Assembly: GCA_046590195.1 (NCBI GenBank)
Contig: JBKJTP010000226.1
Span: forward strand, 1 to 20,003
DNA length: 20,003 bases
DNA from: JBKJTP01 sp046590195
Lineage (GTDB): Bacteria > Bacteroidota > Ignavibacteria > Palsa-1295
Direction: 5' to 3'
Positions 7,501 through 14,891 of the stretch are shown piece after piece. The position numbers and the translations under genes are program-made. Within the stretch, counting starts at the first letter, position 1; each line of letters opens with the position of its first letter. Below the pieces are notes generated by a model, which made no database searches, was not told the origin of the DNA, and worked only from the letters and a program-made list of their open reading frames with translations.

Positions 7501-8704
7501 CCTGCTCCTGTCCTGAATTCTCTCTTACTAATCGCCTTCGCGGCATCCAGATCAGCCACAGAATGACCGAGATGATGGACAAGAACAGCGTTGATATGAA
7601 GAGCTGTAACGGATTTGCAACAATACCTCCACCCCAGAATGAGGAGAAGTCCAGTGAATCTTGTGACCCAGGGCCAGCTACAAGGGCCACTGGATCGAGG
7701 ACGACAAGCGCGTAGCGAGCAACGGTGATCAGCAAGATCACGTACAGTGAGTACGCGGTTCGACGTACGATCGGGTTACTCGCCTCCTGCGCTCCGCGCA
7801 GTAATGTCATCCCCCATCCTACCAGTACGAATACGACCGTTGTAAGCCCGCCAAGAAGCGCAATCTCAAAAATCTTAGAGAGTAGGGTTGGCTTGGTCGG
7901 AAATTCCGTTACCGAAACGCGCGCAACGTAGGTTGCAGGATCCTCATCATTGACCTGAAGATTGAATCGCAACCAGCCATCGCTCGACTGCATGTCTCTT
8001 GCAGCATCGCTAAACTGATACGATACGTCGCTGCGGACTTCTGGTCGAAGATGATCGAGGAACGAGCGTACTCGCTGTTCTGGGGAAGCCGTTGGATTTT
8101 GAACGGCAAGAAGCGAGCTTGTGACGATATACCCAAGGACAGTGCTTTGATCCTGGATCTTCGTGAAGCAACTGAGATATGAATAGATCGGGCCGTTCTC
8201 AGAATAGAATCCAAGCGACCGCCGATCTGCGCCCGCTGCTTTTGGCAGGAGCGAATCGAATCGAAAGACGGCGGGGAGGCTAGAGGCCCACGCGATCAAC
8301 CGCGAATCGCGATCGTAGATCGCGTAGCCAAACTCTGGTCGGAAGAACTCAGGCCGCATCGTCTTTATCGGATCTGGGGCTAGCCACTCTTTGGATCGGT
8401 CCAGCAACATCTGAAATACTTCCTTCTGACGAGGCTGACCGATAAGCTGGAATTGGATCGCTTCATCGCCGACAAGACTATCTCGAGTGTCTTCCAGCTT
8501 ATTTGCGATGGTGAGCAACTCTGTCTTCGATTCCTTCCGGATCTTTTCGAATGCCCCAGGGTCCTTGCGACTCATTTCATCGGGCATTGCTAGCAAGGCA
8601 ATCTGAGAGGCGAGAGCGACAACGGCAGCCAGAAAGAGCATGACTCGCACACCTTTCGGTAGCTCACGCCAAAAGGCGATCAGTCCCGTCCCGATGCTTC
8701 GCAT
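4559..8704 (-). CDS. Large NtrY-like membrane sensor histidine kinase
   Basis: This is an unusually long kinase of 1,381 residues. I count about 12 membrane helices: one at 20-39, eight between 278 and 588, two between 864 and 923, and one at 1074-1096. They leave three large extracytoplasmic segments (about 40-275, 590-860 and 925-1070). HAMP follows at about 1097-1150, then HisKA with AHEIKNPLTPMRLS and phospho-acceptor His1168 (codon 5201-5203), and the HATPase_c domain with N-box Asn1284, DTGSGM at 1312 and GMGLGL at 1336-1341. The HEIKNPLTPMRLS H-box is typical of NtrY-type kinases. All catalytic boxes are intact. No response regulator lies beside it. The ATG at 8704 lacks a ribosome site; the frame stays open 38 codons further upstream without ATG, GTG or TTG, so the true N-terminus is uncertain. 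The signal sensed is unknown; Cys716 and Cys721 could form a disulfide in the second outer segment. Confidence 0.9.
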   Translation of the reverse strand: MRSIGTGLIAFWRELPKGVRVMLFLAAVVALASQIALLAMPDEMSRKDPGAFEKIRKESKTELLTIANKLEDTRDSLVGDEAIQFQLIGQPRQKEVFQMLLDRSKEWLAPDPIKTMRPEFFRPEFGYAIYDRDSRLIAWASSLPAVFRFDSLLPKAAGADRRSLGFYSENGPIYSYLSCFTKIQDQSTVLGYIVTSSLLAVQNPTASPEQRVRSFLDHLRPEVRSDVSYQFSDAARDMQSSDGWLRFNLQVNDEDPATYVARVSVTEFPTKPTLLSKIFEIALLGGLTTVVFVLVGWGMTLLRGAQEASNPIVRRTAYSLYVILLITVARYALVVLDPVALVAGPGSQDSLDFSSFWGGGIVANPLQLFISTLFLSIISVILWLIWMPRRRLVRENSGQEQVRLIVRREAGTLILFSLLAAIGSQLLISILGAIVDFMVLNGRIRFLVIKEILPAPSELMMYLSILSLGIAFLFLGTLVLTFALRAFIFLMPRWLSLSWRVLLGTTVLGALLAAAAFAFSPQESVGVGYRFAATGLLLMISAAIIVADAFWSTSQESTPSFLYRLPRSSRAVIFILAASALLMSPLVAQKSVKRDILNADVVRDQSQLSVVSIEPTLFSTFGSLQENFDQWIGQSLEAPVIDQLAFLIYATEFANEPEWNVLIDVKDKNGKLISHFANSSTAEGTLQASKNRGDVEQLALQAGVRQQNPITRSTECFTRWCNPMVAAAKLVQLRGSEQALLVSIAVWSELPALVSEAGTFELLENREQSGYASELIQEGEFIVAHYRPSLRVMTNAPSLDIPAELPSGIRAKINSVEKMTRLNTLGGARYLTQYYPLNARATTAEPSVLSVSIPLPSLARVLEFGLRLNAIGLLYGVLIAVIVLIARQLTSKTVRVSLRFRDRIFLVVLAIALLPLVVVTFVTRDLLRTRAGLEDKDRLQRDAQAINDRLSAEFVLRTISPTDSSFKKTIAELAEVLGRDFNVYSTRGMLIGTSRPELHESTLLSSILAPYAMREIVFGQKTFITEPQRAGNQQLQVGFRAVTTPQSESPIAILSVATLEEQSRIEAEVSRTTSLIYGTFAALGVVLLGIGAIFAARVASPIQRLTLATEHVAEGELGTTIEVDRDDEIGELMHAFNIMTAELEKNRERIAASERELAWKEMARQVAHEIKNPLTPMRLSVQHLEHAQEMKDPNFGLIFKRVMRTLGEQIDLLTRIATEFSRFGEMPRRRYAAVPVRRVVESAVALFDSERHRIRFAIDIPPKLSPIHADEEEFRRLLVNLMRNATQAIDGWGVIALRANEEKGMVHIRLSDTGSGMDDETLEKAFDPNFSTKTSGMGLGLAIVKKTITDMSGTISVESKLGQGTTFHIEVPARKSSSEEA

Positions 8705-8817
8705 CAGGCGAGAAGATCTCGTCCGTTTTTTGGGAATAACCTCCGGTTCTGTGGCCGAAGGGTCTTGATGGCTAGTGCTTTCCAGAACGACTTTGGGGAG
8801 AGTGTGTGTGAATCCAC
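8704..8817 (-). CDS. Possible 37-codon upstream reading frame coupled to the kinase gene
   Basis: A GTG at 8817, with AAGG 9 bases before it, opens a 37-residue basic frame whose TGA overlaps the kinase ATG by one base (TGATG). The kinase start has no ribosome site of its own, so coupling through this frame would explain its translation. I recognise no domain. Against it, the kinase frame itself is open through the same bases with a plausible cytoplasmic tail, so this may be chance. Confidence 0.2.
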   Translation of the reverse strand: MDSHTLSPKSFWKALAIKTLRPQNRRLFPKNGRDLLA

Positions 8818-8848
8818 TCTATTCAACCTTGGAAATGAGAAAAGGTTG
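8799..8848. other. Two small adjacent hairpins between the DUF4783 and kinase genes
   Basis: CAACCTT (8824-8830) pairs with AAGGTTG (8842-8848) around 11 bases, and AGAGTG (8799-8804) pairs with CACTCT (8815-8820) around 10 bases. They follow the DUF4783 stop on the minus strand. Neither has a T-run, so a terminator call is weak; they may be an untranslated leader structure or chance. The remainder of the 164-base gap shows GGAGG on the minus strand, 37 bases before the kinase ATG. Confidence 0.25.
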
Positions 8849-8868
8849 TTAGGGCCGGAAAAGTAGGC

Positions 8869-9351
8869 CTATCTCATTGATATCCGGTTCAGGTGCCATG
8901 ACCCCTTATCCTGCTTGACAAACCCGAAATTGAGCTTGTAGCGGATGATTCGGCCATCCTTGCGGGCAGTCAGGGTGCCTGAGGCACTCCCAATCACCCC
9001 GTCATCGCTTACGAATTCGAAGGCGGCGTTTACGGCTGTCCTGGACCGCAGAAAGGTCTCCATGACCACGAGCGTCTGGCTGTTCGAAAGATATGCGCCT
9101 GCCCTGTCTGATACCTCGACATAGATCCTGCTAGGGGCGATCTGGGCTTTGATGACCTCAAGATCTCGCTTGTTAAGTGCCTCGGTAAGCTTTTTCACCT
9201 GCTGTTTGAGTCCGCTATTGGACTGCTCGAGCACGGTCACCATTGATCGAGTTGATTTCGAATATGCAACGAGAGGCTCTGCTACAGCTTCATAATTGAA
9301 GCTTGCTGCAAGAATGGCCAACAGCGCTATGGTTAGGTTGCGTCGCATCAT
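8869..9351 (-). CDS. Exported DUF4783-like protein
   Basis: The 160-residue product has a signal peptide (MMRRNLTIALLAILAASFNY, cleavage likely near AVA/E at about 24). A short helical part (37-62) is followed by a region resembling DUF4783, a small NTF2-like domain found in Bacteroidota and Chlorobi proteins: LNKRDLEVIKAQIAPSRIYV, then YLSNSQTLVVMETFL, then beta strands ending KGSWHLNRISMR. NTF2-like folds often bind ligands or partner proteins, but no catalytic residues can be named. ATG at 9351, or the next codon at 9348, is preceded by AGGGA with a 5-base spacer, which supports the start. It lies upstream of the kinase on the same strand, separated by 164 bases and two weak hairpins, so shared transcription is possible. 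The domain assignment is from pattern memory, not a search. Confidence 0.7.
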   Translation of the reverse strand: MMRRNLTIALLAILAASFNYEAVAEPLVAYSKSTRSMVTVLEQSNSGLKQQVKKLTEALNKRDLEVIKAQIAPSRIYVEVSDRAGAYLSNSQTLVVMETFLRSRTAVNAAFEFVSDDGVIGSASGTLTARKDGRIIRYKLNFGFVKQDKGSWHLNRISMR

Positions 9352-9391
9352 GGTTGTCCCTAGCTACACCCTGGAGCCAGGACTCTACAAT

Positions 9392-9420
9392 TTAAGAAAT
9401 AGAATTTAACAATTGGTCAA
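9392..9420 (-). promoter_or_regulatory. Possible promoter of the DUF4783 gene
   Basis: On the minus strand TTGACC (9415-9420) matches the -35 consensus at 5 of 6 bases, and 17 bases on, TCTTAA (9392-9397) matches the -10 box at only 3 of 6, in an AT-rich patch about 40 bases before the gene start. The 184 bases between this gene and pyrC hold no other gene or clear terminator that I can support. Confidence 0.35.
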
Positions 9421-9535
9421 ACTTGGGGAGCGATCCGTGTGCGAATGCGCGATAGTTGGACACTCCTCCGATTATAGAGAAGTATGTGCCAGCGCGACGA
9501 GAGATACGGAAGACGTGCCTACTAGTTGCCCTGAT

Positions 9536-10810
9536 TCAGGAACGCCACCAGGCCTGATCATTATTGATCGTGCCGATAGCGCGGCCCTTGAATCTCGTCC
9601 CAACAAAAGGAGTATTGTTAGACTTTGAGAAGATGTCCGATTCGCTAAAGGTAAAGTCGAGCGAAGGATCGATGATCGTGAGATTTGCGAGTTCACCAGC
9701 TGCAATTCGGATCTCAGGCAACTTGAGTAGTCGACGAGGATTGACCGACATCTTTTCTACCAGGGAGGTCCAGTTGATCTTCTTCTTATGGATCAACTCT
9801 GTAAGCGCGATCGGGATCGCAGTCTCAAGTCCGATGATGCCGAATGAAGCGGAGTTCAGATCAGTCTCCTTCTCATGCTTTGCATGAGGTGCATGATCGG
9901 TGGAGATACAGTCGATCGTGCCATCGGCAAGGCCGTGAAGGATCGCATCGATATCTTCCTGCGTACGCAGCGGTGGGTTCATCTTTGCCAACGTGCCATG
10001 CGTCTCGATAGCGTCGTCAGTAAGCAGGAAATGATGCGGTGTAACTTCGCAACTTACTTTCACGCCTCTCGCCTTAGCCTCACGCACGAGCCGAACCGCG
10101 CCTTTTGTGCTCATGTGAGCAACATGATAGCGGACATTCCCCACGTACTCTGTCAGGAGAATGTCACGCGAGATGATAATATCTTCAGCAACGGTAGGCC
10201 AACCCTGAACGCCAAGCTTTGTGCTGGTCTTGCCCTCGTTCATTGGAGCGTTCTTTGTCATCGAATGCTCTTCACAATGCTGCGTAGCAAGCAGATCGAA
10301 CATCTTCGCGTATTCAAGCACGCGGCGCATGATCTCCGAGCTACGCACTGCCCCGCCGTCGTCCGATACCATCCTGACACCGGCTCTGTGAAGCGCTTCC
10401 ATGGGTGCAAGTTCATCACCCTTGCGGTCCTTCGTCATAGTCCCGCAGATCGCGACATCGACAAGATTGTCTGCGGCCTTCTCTTTAATGTAACTAACGA
10501 TGAAAGGATCAGAGATCGAAGGCTCCGTATTTGGCATACAGCAGACTCCTGTAAAGCCGCCGGAGGCAGCTGCTCGTGTGCCAGTCTCGATCGTCTCTTT
10601 ATACTCTTGCCCAGGCTCGCGGAGATGAACATGCATGTCGAAGAAGCCCGGCGCTGCAATCATTCCTGCTAGGTCGCGGCTTTCGTGCGATGATGTAAGA
10701 CCCTTGCCGACCTGCGAGATCCTTCCATTAGTGATCTCAATATCGAGTCTCTGCTCATCTATTTTCGATACGGGATCGATGACCCGCAAATTCTTAAGAA
10801 GGATATTCAT
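9536..10810 (-). CDS. pyrC: Dihydroorotase, type I
   Basis: PyrC cyclises N-carbamoyl-L-aspartate to L-dihydroorotate, step 3 of pyrimidine synthesis, in the cytoplasm. The 424-residue amidohydrolase has the metal-binding DMHVHLREPG (58-67, His60 and His62), Asp151 in MVSDDGG, His178 in QHCEEHS, HVAH (229-232) and the catalytic TDHAPH (304-309, Asp305). All expected metal and acid-base residues are present, so this is an active enzyme and not one of the degenerate PyrC-like partners found in some aspartate transcarbamylase complexes. Length and the HVHLREPG form fit type I. ATG at 10810 lies 18 bases after the pyrB stop, with only a weak purine stretch before it; the two genes are surely co-transcribed. 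Confidence 0.96.
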   Translation of the reverse strand: MNILLKNLRVIDPVSKIDEQRLDIEITNGRISQVGKGLTSSHESRDLAGMIAAPGFFDMHVHLREPGQEYKETIETGTRAAASGGFTGVCCMPNTEPSISDPFIVSYIKEKAADNLVDVAICGTMTKDRKGDELAPMEALHRAGVRMVSDDGGAVRSSEIMRRVLEYAKMFDLLATQHCEEHSMTKNAPMNEGKTSTKLGVQGWPTVAEDIIISRDILLTEYVGNVRYHVAHMSTKGAVRLVREAKARGVKVSCEVTPHHFLLTDDAIETHGTLAKMNPPLRTQEDIDAILHGLADGTIDCISTDHAPHAKHEKETDLNSASFGIIGLETAIPIALTELIHKKKINWTSLVEKMSVNPRRLLKLPEIRIAAGELANLTIIDPSLDFTFSESDIFSKSNNTPFVGTRFKGRAIGTINNDQAWWRS

Positions 10811-10828
10811 AAACTTACTGCGCGCCTA

Positions 10829-11791
10829 TCAACTAAAGACCCATTCAAGAACTGCCATACGCACTGCGACACCACGCTTCACTTGACGCAAGATGACCGA
10901 TTGCTCACCATAAACTGCATCGAAATCAAGCTCTACTCCGACGTTTACCGGGCCTGGATGGAGCAGATGTGCTTTCGATCCGGCAAGACGTTGTGCTGTT
11001 AATCCATACATGGATGTAAATTCTTCGAGTGTTGGAAACAGAGCGCTCGCTTGTCTCTCGATCTGTATGCGAAGCGCAATGACCACATCCACCTCGTTGA
11101 CAATGTTTCCCAACTCGCATCGAACCTCAACACCAAATACATCAGCTGCGTGACGGGACATTAAAGTATCTGGTCCCACCAGAATAACCTCACAGCCATA
11201 TTTTTTCAGCAGCCAAATGTTGCTTCGAGCGACACGGGAATGTCGGATATCGCCAATGATCGCGACCTTCTTGTTTCGTAAGGTACCCATCATCATGCGC
11301 ATTGTCGCGGCATCCAGAAGTGCTTGCGTAGGATGCTCATGGGCGCCATCACCGGCATTGATCACGTGAACATGATCAGGGACATGCTTAGCGATGAAGT
11401 TCGGCACTCCGTAACTCGCGTGCCTGACGACAATGGCGTCCAGCTTCATTGCCTCAAGCACTTTAACGGTGTCCAGCAAGGACTCGCCTTTGCTTACGCT
11501 CGTCCCATGACTTGTAAAACTGATGTGATGCCCACCAAGTCGCTGCTCGGCGAGCTCAAATGAGAATCGGGTGCGGGTGGAGTTTTCGAAGAAGAGATTG
11601 GCGATCGTCCTGCCCTCAAGCATCAAGTTTGACGGGTAGGGTCTGTCGGATAGTAACTGCTCGTAGTAGTGGTCGGATCGATCGAGCAGGCTATCAATGA
11701 CCTCAACAGGCAGGTTTTCAATGCCGATCAGGTCTTTTCTATTGGACGATTTGTATTGCAATCGAGCGGGGAAGCGAGTGTTGTCAGGCAA
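10829..11791 (-). CDS. pyrB: Aspartate carbamoyltransferase, catalytic subunit
   Basis: PyrB joins carbamoyl phosphate and L-aspartate, the committed step of UMP synthesis. In 320 residues it shows the carbamoyl-phosphate loop FFENSTRTRFSFELA (67-81), the mobile loop TSHGTSVSKGES (93-104), GDGAHEHPTQALLD (147-160) and the aspartate-binding RIQIERQ (241-247). HPGPVNVG (278-285) normally reads HPGPxNRG; here Val replaces Arg. No pyrI regulatory gene follows; adjacency to a type I PyrC suggests a class A or unregulated enzyme. Only non-ATG starts exist before the first core helix: TTG at 11791 (chosen) and TTG at 11761. An in-frame stop at 11827-11829 bounds it, and neither start has a clear ribosome site. 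It is divergent from uvrA. Confidence 0.95.
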   Translation of the reverse strand: MPDNTRFPARLQYKSSNRKDLIGIENLPVEVIDSLLDRSDHYYEQLLSDRPYPSNLMLEGRTIANLFFENSTRTRFSFELAEQRLGGHHISFTSHGTSVSKGESLLDTVKVLEAMKLDAIVVRHASYGVPNFIAKHVPDHVHVINAGDGAHEHPTQALLDAATMRMMMGTLRNKKVAIIGDIRHSRVARSNIWLLKKYGCEVILVGPDTLMSRHAADVFGVEVRCELGNIVNEVDVVIALRIQIERQASALFPTLEEFTSMYGLTAQRLAGSKAHLLHPGPVNVGVELDFDAVYGEQSVILRQVKRGVAVRMAVLEWVFS

Positions 11792-11912
11792 AAATACGAC
11801 GAACTTTGGGCTCGAGCGTGGGGCAACCTATCAAATACCCGACTTGTTTTCTGAGGTTACTCCAAAAATCCTCCTCGCGTCTACCCAAAATCCTGCTCAA
11901 TTAGGTCCTCCA
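11792..11912. promoter_or_regulatory. Divergent pyrB / uvrA intergenic region
   Basis: If both genes use their TTG starts, 121 bases lie between them and must hold both promoters. TTAGG (11901-11905) is a modest ribosome site 7 bases before the uvrA TTG. I find no confident -35/-10 pair, no PyrR-type attenuator hairpin and no repeated operator that could be called a LexA box. Confidence 0.35.
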
Positions 11913-14891
11913 TTGGCAAAAGCTACCAAGAAAAAGTCCACTTTCGAGACGATCGAAGCTCCCGTTCTGGAGCCAGTCAGCTACGAACCGCAACCGGGGG
12001 CGGCAGGCCAGGATACCCTGATCATTCGTGGAGCACGAGTTCATAACCTTAAGAGTGTCGATCTTGACATCCCGCGCGAAAAGCTTATCGTCTTTACTGG
12101 GATCTCAGGCTCGGGCAAGTCATCACTTGCTTTCGACACGATCTATGCGGAAGGCCAGCGAAGATATGTCGAGAGTCTTTCGCCATATGCCAGACAATTC
12201 CTAGACTTGATGGAGCGGCCGGATGTCGATTTCATCGAAGGCCTCTCCCCTGCCATCTCGATCGAACAGAAGACAATCGGCTCGACGCCTCGTTCGACAG
12301 TCGGTACTGTTACCGAGATCTACGACTTCATCCGTCTTCTCTTTGCTAGGCTCGGCACGCAGTATTGTGTCGATTGCCACGTTGCAGTTACGAAGCAGAC
12401 GCAGGATCAGATCATCGATGCGATTCTGAATAGTCCTGAAGGCACAAAGCTCACGCTTCTTGCTCCGCTCGTACGCGGACGTAAAGGACACTACCGCGAG
12501 CTCTTCAAAGATATTCAGCGTCAGGGTTACACACGCGTTCGAGTCGATGGTGAGATGCGCGAGATCGAGAACGAAATGCAACTTGATCGCTACAAACTTC
12601 ACACTGTTGAAGTCGTAGTCGATCGCATTGTCACGATCGAAGGCATTCGCCCACGCCTAGCAGGCTCTGTTGAGACCGCGCTCAAGATGGGCAAGGGTGT
12701 GCTCAGCGTAGTCGCAGAATCACCAAATGGCGACACGTCGGACAATCTCTATAGCGAGAAGTACAGCTGTCCGACTTGCGGACGTTCTTATGATGAGCCG
12801 CAGCCTGTTACTTTCTCATTCAACTCGCCATCAAACGCTTGTACTGCTTGTCACGGACTTGGTGAGAAGCGGGATTTCGTCGATTCGCTTATCATCCCCG
12901 ATCATTCGTGCTCCGTCGAAGATGGAGGCATTGCGCCACTTGGTAAGAGCAGGAAGAACTGGGTATGGGCGCAAGTTGAAGCGCTGTTCACGAAGCATGA
13001 AGTACTGCTTTCGACTCCGATCGATCAGCTACCGAAGACCGTCTTCAAGCAATTAATGGAGGGTACGGGCAAGGAGAAGCTGTCCGTCGTATGGAAATCA
13101 GACACAGGACGCAAGTCAACGTATCAGACGAAGTTCGCTGGCGTACTTGAGACACTTGAGTACTGGTACAAGGAATCGAGCAGCGATAGCATGCGAGGCT
13201 GGGCTGAAGAATTCATGGCCGCTCATAGCTGTCCTGATTGTGATGGTGGGCGATTGAAGCCAGAACATCTGGCGATCAAAGTCTCAAAGAAAAATGTCCG
13301 TGACGTCGTGCAGATGTCACTCGCAGATGTGATCGGCTTTTTCAAGTCACTCACATTCAAAGGCACAAATCATATCATCGCAGAGCCGATCCTACGTGAG
13401 ATCGTCCCGAGACTTGAGTTCTTACTGCAGGTGGGGCTTGGTTATCTCACACTAGATCGGAGCGCTCGAACGCTTTCCGGTGGCGAAGCTCAGCGCATAC
13501 GTTTGGCTACGCAGATCGGTACGCAGCTCGTCGGTGTACTCTACATCCTCGACGAACCTAGCATTGGCTTGCATCAGCGCGATAACAACCGCTTGATCCA
13601 TTCGCTACAGCAGCTACGCGATCTCGGCAACACCGTGATCGTTGTTGAGCATGATCGAGAGATGATGGAATCAGCTGATATTCTGGTTGACATCGGACCT
13701 CGCGCCGGCGAGCATGGTGGAAATGTTGTGGCCTATGGTCCACCCCATCTATTCAAGCGAGATACCGCATTCAGCGAGAACGGATACTTTGTTCGCGAAG
13801 AATCCCCGACCGCGAGATACCTATCAAACGAGTCCCAGCTTGACATCCCAGTCACTCGACAATTACCCCTTGAGCCAAAGTATCTCTCACTAACTGGAGC
13901 AACTGGCAACAACCTTCGGGATGTAACCCTCAAGATCCCACTCAGTACGTTCACGTGCATAACCGGCGTATCCGGCAGCGGCAAATCTACACTTGTCAAT
14001 GAGACTCTGGCGCCTGTCTTGAACAGGCATTTCTTCTCGTCGCACGTTGTGCCTCAGCCATACAAGAAGATCGAAGGCTTAGAGCATCTTGATAAGGTGA
14101 TCGAGATCGATCAATCGGCGATCGGCAGAACTCCAAGAAGTAATCCAGCCACGTACACAGGGCTCTTTACGCTTGTCCGTGATTTCTTCGCGAATCTGCC
14201 TGAAGCCAAGATCCGTGGCTATAAAGTTGGCCGATTTTCTTTCAACGTCAAAGGTGGACGATGCGAAGAGTGCGAAGGCGATGGAGTGAAGAAGATCGAG
14301 ATGAACTTCCTGCCTGACGTCTACGTGAAGTGCGATGTGTGTCATGGCAAGCGTTATAATCGCGAAACGCTGGAAGTGCATTTCAAAGGCAAGAGCATCA
14401 GCGATGTGCTCGACATGAGCATTACTGAGGCTGAAGAATTCTTCTCGGAGATCCCTCGCATTAAGCGCAAGCTCCATGCTCTTGCGCAGGTTGGTCTCGG
14501 TTATATCCGGCTTGGTCAGCCGGCTCCTACCCTTTCAGGGGGTGAAGCGCAACGTGTCAAGCTAGCAACGGAGCTTAGTAAAGTCGCTACCGGCAAGACC
14601 ATCTATATCCTCGACGAGCCGACCACCGGCCTACATTTCGATGATATCATCCAACTGCTTCGTGTATTGCTGGAGCTACGTGCTCGCGGCAATACGATCG
14701 TAGTGATCGAGCATAATCTGGATGTCATCAAGATGGCAGATTGGGTGATCGATCTTGGACCTGAAGGCGGGTCGGGTGGTGGATTTATCGTTGATCAGGG
14801 AACACCTGAAGAGGTCGCTGCAAACTTCGGAAAGTCTGGAAGCTTTACTGGTTATTACTTGCGCAAGGAACTTGGAATGCCAGTCGATTAG
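11913..14891 (+). CDS. uvrA: UvrABC excinuclease subunit A
   Basis: UvrA is the dimeric ATPase that finds bulky DNA lesions and loads UvrB in nucleotide excision repair. With TTG at 11913 the product is about 992 residues and starts MAKATKKK, close to the family length of about 940 plus a Lys-rich leader. In order: Walker A GISGSGKSS (about 64-72), ESLSPYARQFL, a zinc module with CPTC near 286 and CTAC about 25 residues later, LSGGEAQRIRLA near 521 with ILDEPSIGLHQ, the second Walker A GVSGSGKST near 684, the C-terminal zinc module CEEC to CDVC near 783-810, and LSGGEAQRVKLA near 874 with ILDEPTTGLHF. Both ABC modules and both zinc sites are intact. The frame is open back to ATG 11697, but that start would overlap pyrB by 95 bases; TTG 11844 is another option. 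The stop overlaps the convergent E1-beta gene by 4 bases. Confidence 0.97.
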   Translation: MAKATKKKSTFETIEAPVLEPVSYEPQPGAAGQDTLIIRGARVHNLKSVDLDIPREKLIVFTGISGSGKSSLAFDTIYAEGQRRYVESLSPYARQFLDLMERPDVDFIEGLSPAISIEQKTIGSTPRSTVGTVTEIYDFIRLLFARLGTQYCVDCHVAVTKQTQDQIIDAILNSPEGTKLTLLAPLVRGRKGHYRELFKDIQRQGYTRVRVDGEMREIENEMQLDRYKLHTVEVVVDRIVTIEGIRPRLAGSVETALKMGKGVLSVVAESPNGDTSDNLYSEKYSCPTCGRSYDEPQPVTFSFNSPSNACTACHGLGEKRDFVDSLIIPDHSCSVEDGGIAPLGKSRKNWVWAQVEALFTKHEVLLSTPIDQLPKTVFKQLMEGTGKEKLSVVWKSDTGRKSTYQTKFAGVLETLEYWYKESSSDSMRGWAEEFMAAHSCPDCDGGRLKPEHLAIKVSKKNVRDVVQMSLADVIGFFKSLTFKGTNHIIAEPILREIVPRLEFLLQVGLGYLTLDRSARTLSGGEAQRIRLATQIGTQLVGVLYILDEPSIGLHQRDNNRLIHSLQQLRDLGNTVIVVEHDREMMESADILVDIGPRAGEHGGNVVAYGPPHLFKRDTAFSENGYFVREESPTARYLSNESQLDIPVTRQLPLEPKYLSLTGATGNNLRDVTLKIPLSTFTCITGVSGSGKSTLVNETLAPVLNRHFFSSHVVPQPYKKIEGLEHLDKVIEIDQSAIGRTPRSNPATYTGLFTLVRDFFANLPEAKIRGYKVGRFSFNVKGGRCEECEGDGVKKIEMNFLPDVYVKCDVCHGKRYNRETLEVHFKGKSISDVLDMSITEAEEFFSEIPRIKRKLHALAQVGLGYIRLGQPAPTLSGGEAQRVKLATELSKVATGKTIYILDEPTTGLHFDDIIQLLRVLLELRARGNTIVVIEHNLDVIKMADWVIDLGPEGGSGGGFIVDQGTPEEVAANFGKSGSFTGYYLRKELGMPVD

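Noticed and set aside
9875..10672. 265-residue open frame on the plus strand opposite pyrC
   Set aside because: Shadow of the dihydroorotase coding frame; Cys/His/Arg-rich translation without a recognisable domain.
11697..11912. 72-codon extension of uvrA to ATG 11697
   Set aside because: It would overlap the pyrB 5' region by 95 bases, the residues resemble no UvrA sequence, and the UvrA core begins much later.
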